Assembly: GCA_003116875.1 (NCBI GenBank)
Contig: BCKT01000003.1
Location: forward strand, 623,143-687,142
From: Takashimella koratensis
Lineage: Eukaryota > Basidiomycota > Tremellomycetes > Trichosporonales > Tetragoniomycetaceae
Reading direction: 5' to 3'
DNA: 64,000 nt
Shown here: piece by piece, positions 55,967-64,000 of the stretch
Layout: each line of letters begins with the position of its first letter
Position numbering within the stretch: position 1 is the first letter of the stretch
Notes under the pieces: generated by a model
Told to the model about the DNA's origin: nothing
What the model saw: only the letters and a program-made list of their open reading frames with translations
The model's database searches: none
Position numbers and translations under genes: made by a program

Positions 55967-57533
55967 ATGTCTACTTTTACCGAGCCGAAGAATTGGGACG
56001 CGGCATGGCGAGCGGTGGAGTCTCGACGCTCTGCGCGGTTGAAGTCCAGCTCACGTCAATTCCAGCGGCGTTCGAGTGGCAAACGCAGCAGTAGCTCTGG
56101 TCGCTACAAGTGGAACGGTCTGGTCATGGGAAGCCATAAAGTCCCAGCAAACTTCGGATTCCTGTCAAATGGGTCCAGTTTTGTGGTCTCCCAGGTAAGA
56201 GGACACATGGCTGCGACAGAGATGTCCAAGAAGATAATTGAGCTAACTTCCGAGGAAGGCACCGGGTGACACGGAAGATGAACGATACATGTTTTGGAAC
56301 CCGATCTTCAAGAGGCAAGCAACCGTACAAATGAACAAGTTTATCCAAGAATCCAACATGGGTCCTCCCATCTCTGACCATTACCCCTTGACTTCAATAT
56401 CGATACAGTTGAATACCCAGGGCCGAAACAACTTCCTCCCGTGAGTAACGAGGTTGTCGATGAAAGATTAAGGCGCTGAAGTCATGTGTGCAAACAGGAG
56501 GGAAAGCGCGACCTACAACTTCAGAGCTGGTCAGAAATATCCCCCGATCCATGTCGACCCCGACTCAACGCCCGACACTGCGAATGGCCTGACGGTGAGG
56601 ACGTTCAAAGTATACACAAGTCACGGTGATCCCAAAACCGTGACCGACCTGGACAAGATGACGCATTACCATCTGTCCTTGGACAGGTGGCCACCAGACG
56701 GAAAGGAGTCGCCGAAAGCTTACTTGAGTTCTATCCGGCACGCCACTTGGAAGCTTTTCGATCTTCGTACCTACCACGGTGGGGAGTCTTGCGAAGTCTA
56801 TCTCATTGGGTGAGCTATTTGACTCGCCCTGTTTCCAATGACGCATATCAACAAACTGATCTGCTGTTTTTATGTTAACAGCACCAAGCACTCAGACTAC
56901 ACCGGCGAGCTTCTGACCTGGCTCGACTTGACTCTTCAACAATGCTACACAAACATTGTACGGCCGGTACCGAGGAATCGAATGGGAACGCTTCCCCCAG
57001 GTTGTCATGACATGGTCACAACAACAGTCGATCGACTCTCGGACTATCACTGGGCTCTGATCGAGACCAAAAGTGGTTTCAAGCGGCTGCATTATGCCAA
57101 GAAACCCCCGCATTCCCAAAGACCACGACCGGATCCATCGACTGAAGTCCCGAAGACCAGCGAGACCAAGCAGGCTTCGGAAGATGTGCCGAGAGAACCG
57201 AAGCCGGGGAGAACCTCAAAGGGTACGAAGAGAACGGACGGACACAAATCTTCTCACCGGGAGAAGAAGTCGAAGAAATCAATGTTCATTTGGCGTGATT
57301 GGGGAAGCATTTCAAAGAAAGCGACTGGCAAGACTTCGACGTCGACTGCAGCTCGCAGCTACCGCAAGAAGAAAGCGACGACAGGAGAGCGCACCACCGC
57401 AGTATCAGAGGCGCCATCCGCATCTTCACGACCAGCAAAGTCGAAGCCAAGGGAGCAAAAAAAGCGACGACCAAAAACGAAGTCTATAAGTGTCAGGGTG
57501 TCATATGGGAAGGTCAGGGCGAAGAGAAAGTAA
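55325..57533 (+). repeat. Tandem segmental duplication, unit 2
   Basis: Second unit, starting with the truncated copy of the neighbouring gene's 3' end and covering C2. It is clearly diverged from unit 1, so the duplication is not recent. Confidence 0.7.
55967..57533 (+). CDS. C2: tyrosine-phosphatase-like protein, catalytic residues lost (predicted pseudophosphatase)
   Basis: Exons are 55967-56194, 56259-56440, 56498-56809 and 56882-57533 (457 aa, in frame). Exon 3 is exactly as long as in C1 (312 nt). The frame is fully open, which argues against a simple pseudogene. The catalytic Cys position is Gly241 (codon split GG|C) and the Arg position is Tyr247, with GTKHSDYTGELL in place of a P-loop. 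The WPD loop has an extra Pro (RWPPDG). The surrounding fold is kept: MTHYHLSLDRW, TWLDLTLQQ, MVTTTVDRLSDYHWALIE. A long basic Lys/Arg/Ser-rich tail ends the protein. It is probably a binding or decoy protein and not an enzyme. Confidence 0.7.
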
Positions 57534-57596
57534 CTTCCCGAGTTGAGTCGAGTGTAGTAAGTGTATTTGTTTGCATTGTCCATATCTGTTTTTTTC

Positions 57597-57640
<44 letters not shown>

Positions 57641-58621
57641 CCGCGAGAGGCGCGAGACAGTAGCCGATCCACCCATTACCCAGTCTCCTGACCCTTTTGC
57701 TGAGGCTTCGGACGCTCTGGCGCTTTACCCACTCTTCAAGCCGAGAGGTTCAGATAGGTGTGATCGCCAGGCTCTCTTTTTGAGCGACATGGTCACTCAA
57801 ACGGTGAAAAAGAGGCAACTTGAATCGGTAAAAAGGGTTTGTATACGTTGCAGATGTCCAAAAAAGATATGCAAAGGCGCGCGTGAACTGTCAAGGCGAT
57901 CACAATGGCAATGCGTTTCTTTATGTCTCAAACAGAGACTGACCGGGAGGTATTCACTTGCACAAGCGTGGGCATGTTGGTTAAGGCAGATAGTCGCCTC
58001 TCTCTGCTCCTTTGCAGTCACTATATATGTATACAATCCTCTCTTCATTAAAGACCCTGGGGACGTCAAAGCTATCATGAGTGCGACAGCTTCTGCCGAG
58101 TAGTCGTAGTTATTAGTGTTCAGCTTGCATCTTCATCAGCCTCCTGTGAGATATGCAAAGGGAAACACTGGATGGCAGCTGCCCCAAGTCCCACAACATC
58201 ACTATCCGTTGCGCTCTACTTCACATCTCTCCGTTGATTAGTTTCAAATATGTTTGGAAATCATGCAAGCCGGTTATGATATCAAAGCTCTCCTTTTGAA
58301 CCCGGGGACATGGCGATCTGAAACCGAGAAGGGTAAGCAGCTGAAGCTGTTAGAAAGGCAGCCAAGAAAGAAAGCCAAGGAGATGTCAAAGACGGCATCG
58401 ACAATGGTAACAACAGCTTGGGCTGCCTTGCTTTCGCAGAGTGAGACCGCTAAGGCGGCAGCCACATGCCCGAATGTCACCCTTTCACGGGAGGGTGCGT
58501 TAGAGGTTTCTCGACGTCTTGAGCATATATATATAGTATGTGCGAAGCGTCCAAATCCGTAGCTCTTCCACTGGAACTCCAATTTTGCCACGGTCTTTTT
58601 CCAACCACCACAGGATAGATA
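57534..58621. other. Intergenic C2 to D1
   Basis: 1.1 kb with the poly-T tract, short frames (the one ending at 58103 has a CIRCRCPKKIC stretch but no other support) and the D1 promoter, including CCTTTCA at 58483-58489. Confidence 0.4.
57599..57640 (+). repeat. Poly-T tract
   Basis: 42 T in a row, 66 bp after the C2 stop. It could be the tail scar of a retroposed sequence or simple slippage; no element was recognised beside it. Confidence 0.9.
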
Positions 58622-59847
58622 ATGAGCACAACGACCGACGAAGTCAAGTTGGGACTGAAGCTCCTCCGAGCTAGAGACGAAGAGAGAAGGAAACTGGGCC
58701 ATAACGATTACCAGCAAACTCCTTCTAAGCCTTCAGACAAGGACACTCAAGGGTATCAGCGCTCAGCAGTTAGTGCCGGTGATCACCTATCAGCTTGTTC
58801 CTCCCATGTTGTCATTACTCCAGACAAGGGCTGGTACGTTCTAGGCGAGGTGAGTTGCATGAGGGGACGGACGAAGAGCCTATCTCCTCCCTGATCTCTT
58901 TTTTTTTTCGCTGACTCTACCGAGCAACCTCTGGACAATGAAATGTTCGTTGATCTCCTCGAAACTCTGTGGACTGGTGCTTTTGCAAACACTTTGCGGT
59001 CGGTCGTGGGAGAAGCCTCCCTAGTTAATTGGGACGAGTTAAAGGCAAACAAATCCGTTATCATTATCCAGCTCAATATCAAAAAATACGATGATGCTTC
59101 TGTCGGTGGCTTTGAAGGCTCCAATCCAGAGCATTGGTACATGCCGTGAGTGTGAGATCCATTCAAAGACGTTCAGTGTGACCATGTTCATTGTGTTTGC
59201 AGTGAAAAGGGTAAAACAAGAGTTCAACGAGAGTCAGAAGGGTCTGGGAATCAGGGGCTCCCATTCTATTTGGAGCCAGTTCCCGCACTTGCAAGTTACA
59301 GCAGTGGGACTTTCCGCAGGACGGTCAAACTTTTTTCGACTGAGGGAGACCCCAACAGAGTCTCAGAAGCAGAGAAAGTTACCATACACTTGATGGGATA
59401 CTCAGGAGAAAAGTCCGGTGACCGATACTATCGATTTGTGGACGAAGGCTCTGCTCTGCGACGCGAGCTGGGAGGAAACACCTGCCCAATGTTTGTTCAC
59501 TCGTAAGTGTCTTTGGTGACCGTTTCGATTCATCGGAATGATACTCACGTCTTCGGATCAGCTATACCAAAACCGGTACCGCTGCTGGATGGGTCGCCAT
59601 GTCGTTCCTCAGATCAGGTGGAATTCAACCAGATTCAGAGGTAGTGACCACTATCCCGCCATCCAAATTGGTACCTCTGCCTAGCGAGTGGTCCACCTCT
59701 TCCACCAGTGCTGCAAGAGTGGTGCAGACGCTCGATACGATGAGGGAGTGTCACCCACTCCTGGTTCAAGGTCGCGAGGCTTTCGAAGTCCTCGTAAATT
59801 CTTTGCCTTCCGAGGAACAGTCTTCGGCTATGGGTTCTCAGCTGTAG
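58622..59847 (+). CDS. D1: most diverged member of the phosphatase-like family, predicted inactive
   Basis: Exons are 58622-58849, 58925-59145, 59203-59502 and 59562-59847 (344 aa, in frame). Placement in the family rests on the same four-exon plan, the exon-1 end VITPDKGWYVLGE, and the final intron splitting the codon at the P-loop position (TC|C). The loop reads His249-Ser250-YTKTG-Thr256-AAGW: Cys is replaced by Ser and Arg by Thr. The WPD loop is not recognisable. Exon 1 has the same length as in C2 (228 nt). There is no basic tail. CCTTTCA lies 133 bp upstream. Homology is suggested, not proven. Confidence 0.58.
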
Positions 59848-60122
59848 TAATTTTGCCAGCTCTTTTGGAGCAAAAGTGCCGTGACGCTCGTTAAGTGGAT
59901 ATCTGTCGAGTTAGCTCCCACAGTCAGTGACATACCTCTGTGCACTGAACCGTGGTTACCTGTCCGAAATATCATGAAGTTTGATTATTGCTTCCCAACC
60001 TTGCAAAACTGCCACGTGGCCACGCGTCGCTGCAATTTGGTTGTTTGGTTCTTCAAACCTGATAATTCATCGTCCACACCCACCGTCCAAAACTTGAGCC
60101 CAGTCAGACAACGCACTCACCC
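59848..60122. other. Intergenic D1 to GCP gene
   Basis: 275 bp, tandem genes. Nothing else was seen. Confidence 0.45.
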
Positions 60123-63100
60123 ATGGTCCAAGGCTCCTCAGCAGATCTGCCTTCGGCACAGGCAGACCAGCTAGTCGGCGCTCTCGTTCCCGGGCTGCCT
60201 CATGCCGAATCGTCTCGCTTGTCGCAGCGCGTGAGCACGCGCGTCCGCACCGACCTCGGCGGGCCTCGAAAAGAGTGGTTCGATGTGCGATCCAGCCTCA
60301 CCGCGTGAGTTGAGGAACAACGGTTACACAGGTCTATATGCCTCCCAGGGTATAGAGTCGTGCTGATGCTGGTCGTTTGGGTGACAGTCGAATCCGAGCT
60401 GCTCGGATCCTGGTTGAGGATGACATGGGGGACGCGATCGCAAAGGCATTGACCGAGTTGGAGGAACACAAGTCCCGGGATCGAGGAGGATGGGACGAGA
60501 CCTTGCCAATACAGGTGAGGGATATGAGCCTTCACTTGAAGCTGACTGCAGCTATCCAACCTCTCGACGCATGTTCAGTTTTTGGTACGTTTTCTCGTTG
60601 TCGGGCTGCTATTGCGAAACTGACATGGGCTCAGCTCAACCTAGCCGGCGCACCAAATCCAACGACACATGACTTTGCGCGATCATACCTGACGCGACCT
60701 CCACGACGAGCGAAGCGAGCAGAACAGCGGCTGTTCCGGGAGATCATGGCGGAACCATTCACGGGCGCGCATTGGGGGCCGAGTTTAGAGGAGGAGCAGC
60801 CCGGATGGACGGATAGCGAGGACGATGATGAAGAGGAGGAGATAAGCGAGGAGGAAGAGGACATCTTGACACCAAGTAGTGAGAAGGTGGTCCGGTCACG
60901 AAGAGACATTGCGAGGGAGATGGAGGCCCTGCGGGTTGCCGAGTCTGAAACGAGCTTGCGAAAGGCCAAGGAGCTGTTGAAGGAGCAAGCGAAGAGAGCG
61001 TATTGGAAGACCGGAGGCCGAGATGTGAATCGCGCAGATGGACTTCATGGCTGGAAGCAGATCTCCACAGGTGAGCTCCTACCGCGGACGCAAGATCTGA
61101 CCCTAGCACCCGCTCTTTCGCTCGAAAGCAGAGTCAGCGAGAAGGTGAGTCTCAGGTTTTGGCGGCCAAGCTGATCCGTCCAGGCCTTGAACGCGAGCCA
61201 ACTCCAGCGCGAGCTCATCTTCGCGTTGTCTGGGCGATCAGGCGTCTTCTTCAACTTCTCCTCTTCCGGAATCTGTTCGGTACGCTCCTGCCCAAATGCC
61301 TGACATGCTGATTCCAGATCATTTCGCAACACCCCAACGTCATCTCGTTCTCGCCTAGAGCCCTCCAGGGACTGCTCGAAACGTTCGGGGATACCTCAAC
61401 TTGGGCCGCATGCCTCCGCGCGTTTGTCAAGGATACGTTTCAGCCGCATTCGCCCACTTCGACCACCCTGTCGTCTCACCGTGTTGATCTGAGCGTATCG
61501 CGTACTCGCGAGGCGTTCGCCGAGGCTTGCCGAACCATCTTGGAACCGTTTGGCGGATGGCTGTCTGATCTCGAGGCCGCTCATATCCGAGGCGTACCAG
61601 TGGGATCGTTGCAAGAGACCGTCTCAACCCCGCTCGCCCTACTCGTTGAGCTGGAACGAGACCACGCACCGTTGCTGAAATGCCTGCAAAGCTTCCTCCC
61701 ACTAGCAACTACGCCAACCGCACTACTCGACGCCTTGTTCACCTCCGTCGAAATGATGCGACTGGGACCTGATCATCGGCTAGCGGCGAAACTATACCGT
61801 CTCTTCGTTTGCTCAGCCGAACCGACCTGGCGATTTCTTGGTGACTGGTTGCGGCGAGGGATGCCGGTGCCTAACGCGTTCCTAGCGGGAGATGCAGAGA
61901 TCACTTTGGCAGCAACGACTGGTCAAATAGCGCCCGACGATGAGCGGCCCCTCCCGCCCGAGTTCTTCATCAGCCGGGACCGCGACGTTTCGTGGGCCGA
62001 CGAAGACTTTTGGGAGTCGGGTTTCGTCGATGGTATCGGAGGATGGCCGTTGTGGCTTGCTGGCGACGACTTTCGAGAACTCATCTTCGAAGCTGGGAAA
62101 GCCCGGGGCTTACTACGTAGCTTGACAGCGTACACGGGCGACGAGGACCTTCCGTGGTTGACGCTTTCAACCGTTCTTGCGGAAGCCGAGCAGCCATGGG
62201 GTGGGGACAGTCTTAACGATGATGTTGGAATACCAAAACTTGGTCCAATCATTGCGAGCTATCTCGAGCCGCTCTGCAGGCTTAGCCAAGTCCACCTTCG
62301 CCGAGTTCTGGATGAGGTCTGCGGGCTTGACGCCCATTTGGACGCGATTGAGGGGCTCACGCTGATGCGTGGATTCACGGCTATTGAGTCATGGGCGGAG
62401 TGGCTGTTCGCTCAGGTAGGCAGTGTTTATGATCACCCAAGACGTTCGCAGAATGAGCACTGACTCATGCTTGCCAGATACAAACAAGGAAACCATGGTC
62501 AGACTTCCAACTGCTCACAAGCTCATTACGAGACGCCATCGACACCCACGGAGAGACATGGATGAATTCGCCCGCGATCCGTGCGCGGGTCACGCGAAAG
62601 CAGGGCCGGGATATCTCCATCTCTGACTTGCGTGTTGACTATGAGGTGGGTCTGATCACGATCTCCTTCCGTCTCAGCTTGAATCTTACTCTTTGCTATA
62701 GGTTCCATTCCCGCTCTCGCAGCTGTTTAACAGCACATCGATGGATATCCGCGCAGAAATCTTCACCTTCCTCCTCTCCATCCTTCGCGCTCGCAAGCAG
62801 CTCGCTGCATCAAGATCGTTCGACGGAGAGTGTGCGTCGAAGCAAACCAAGGCCCTGGTGAGAGAGCTGTTGAGATTGCGACACCGTGTGTTGTGGATCG
62901 TAGAGTGAGTGCCAGCAAATACGATGTGCTAGACCGTTCCGAGCTGACTTGCGCTTAGTACCATCTGGGTATGGATCTGCAATCGAGTCATCACCATCGA
63001 AACCGCGACGTATAGAGAAAAGTTGTCTGAGTTGACATCTCTGCGGGACATGATCAGTATCGAACTTGAGCAGTGAGTCGTGATGCCCCACTATTGGGGT

Positions 63101-63820
63101 CATCCGTCTTTCGGCGGTCTCTGCTGACTCCAGCAGCACGAGACGACTCAGAGATTTCTGTTTCTTGCACGCAAGGGTGAGACGGACACCCATTGCAATG
63201 GGTGGACTGCTGACATATCTATGCAGACCCAATCGCTGAGCGAGATAATCACGGCGATCTTGGACACGGCAAACAGCGTTTTCGATATCTACCTCACTCA
63301 GGCATCAGACATGGTGTCTGCGGATACCAATACGAGGCCTGGGGCGTCAGCGACGCTTCCTGCGGCGCAGCTTGCTGCTCCCGACACACCTGCCAAGCCC
63401 TTCCAGGGAGCCGGAGGAAGCATTGGCATTGGTCGTCCACCACGTAGCGCCAATCGTCCCCCACCGCGCCCGAAACGCCGCCGCCATGCTCGGGCACACG
63501 AAGCATCTGACTCGTCGTCTGGAGACGAGGCCGAGCACTCTCGCCAGGATGGGTACGATGCTCGGACCGGGATGAATTTGAGCGTGATTGAGCCGTCTTT
63601 CGCAATGTCGTCATACGTGTCAACTGGCGCGGGTGAAGGGGGTGTAGATGGTCAAGTGAAGAGGATGGCCGCGGATCTGAAGGTGTATGTCAGAAGGCTG
63701 AGAAGAGGCGTGCAGGCGTTGGCCGGTGAAGCCGATGGTCCAGTGGCTAGTGGGGCAGGCGGCAGTGTGAGGTCGATGTGGGGGATGTTGGCATTTGCTC
63801 TTGAAGATTGGAAAGATTAG
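60123..63820 (+). CDS. Gamma-tubulin complex component, GCP5/GCP6-like (Spc97/Spc98 family)
   Basis: Microtubule-nucleation factor at the spindle pole body. Exons are 60123-60304, 60388-60514, 60552-60584, 60635-61144, 61318-62415, 62478-62645, 62702-62904, 62959-63072, 63134-63176 and 63227-63820 (1023 aa, in frame). The N-terminal GCP domain shows PLALLVELERDHAPLLKCLQ, LYRLFVCSAEPTWRFLGDWL, FFISRDRDVSWADEDFW and LIFEAGKARGLLRSL. The C-terminal GCP domain starts VPFPLSQLFNSTSMDIRAEI then FTFLLSILRARKQL, followed by a helix LRHRVLWIVDTIWVWICNRV. An acidic spacer (DSEDDDEEEEISEEEEDI) and a Pro/Ser-rich insertion near the end fit the longer GCP5/6 group. The acceptor at exon 9 is a NAGNAG (63131-63136), so one residue is ambiguous. 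GCP4 is less likely from length. Confidence 0.8.
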
Positions 63821-64000
63821 GCGCTATATCTCTAAATAGCTCGAACCTTTGTTGTAGGCATAATCAAATCGCGGGCCAAAGGGCAGTAACGTGACATGTG
63901 CTCAAACGAGTTGGAAGAGAATGCTTCTGACTGAGAACGATACGGTTACCGATGTGGCTATGACCTTGTACGTACTTGAGCTGCTCCCGCTACATATGAA
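63821..64000. other. 3' flank of the GCP gene
   Basis: 180 bp to the window end, presumed 3' UTR. Nothing else was seen. Confidence 0.5.

Noticed and set aside
57561..58103. 180-codon frame across the poly-T tract
   Set aside because: The N-terminal part is a translated poly-T (poly-Phe). The rest has no support beyond a short Cys stretch.
1..64000. CRISPR arrays, rRNA, tRNA or bacterial-type operons
   Set aside because: No regularly spaced repeats, no recognisable tRNA or rRNA sequence. The spliced gene structure is eukaryotic.

Overview
This window is fungal nuclear DNA, most likely from a basidiomycete. The genes are dense and intron-rich, with introns mostly of 50-100 nt. The introns have GT..AG borders, CTGAC/CTAAC branch points close to the acceptor, and occasional micro-exons. 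The housekeeping genes (Mob1, Swc5, ISWI, TAF4, Hos2-type deacetylase, Pex10, NRAMP, gamma-tubulin complex protein) are recognisable by motif. A Tremellomycete-type yeast or filamentous relative would fit, but the lineage is inferred and not shown. A 100-N gap at 46403-46502 shows that this is a scaffold. Exon boundaries are hand-derived from splice signals, and the coding totals were checked for being a multiple of three.

Layout. 1-16.4 kb is ordinary genome: the 3' part of a large Ser/Pro-rich protein, SWC5 and MOB1 (divergent), a PLP aminotransferase, the divergent ribosomal pair RPL38/RPL8, and cytochrome b5. 16.8-26.9 kb is accessory island A. It holds five minus-strand tandem paralogues (A0-A4 here) of a family I do not recognise, defined by an N-terminal CxxC and a central CxxCxxxxCxxx[C/H] motif. 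Four of them share a 14-bp upstream element. 27-44.7 kb is ordinary again: TAF4 and ISWI (divergent), a CUE-domain ER protein, an NRAMP metal transporter, a class I histone deacetylase and PEX10 (divergent). 45.7-59.9 kb is accessory island B. It holds five divergent protein-tyrosine-phosphatase-like genes (B1, B2 minus; C1, C2, D1 plus), interrupted by a secreted esterase and a small membrane-type protein. 60.1-63.8 kb is a GCP5/6-like gamma-tubulin complex gene.

The most interesting content is the two accessory islands. In island B every gene shares a four-exon layout in which the last intron cuts the codon of the phosphatase catalytic cysteine after its second base. Only B2 keeps a full HCx5R loop. 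C1 keeps Cys and Arg, while B1, C2 and D1 have lost residues needed for catalysis. B1 is also interrupted by a TA-flanked inverted-repeat transposon, placed just before that intron. C1 and C2 arose by a tandem duplication of about 2.5 kb that also copied the 3' end of the gene next door. In island A, copies A0, A2 and A4 carry frame breaks while A1 and A3 read intact. A 7-mer, CCTTTCA/TGAAAGG, lies upstream of all nine island genes that have a definable start codon. This suggests shared regulation of both families, although no experiment here shows it.
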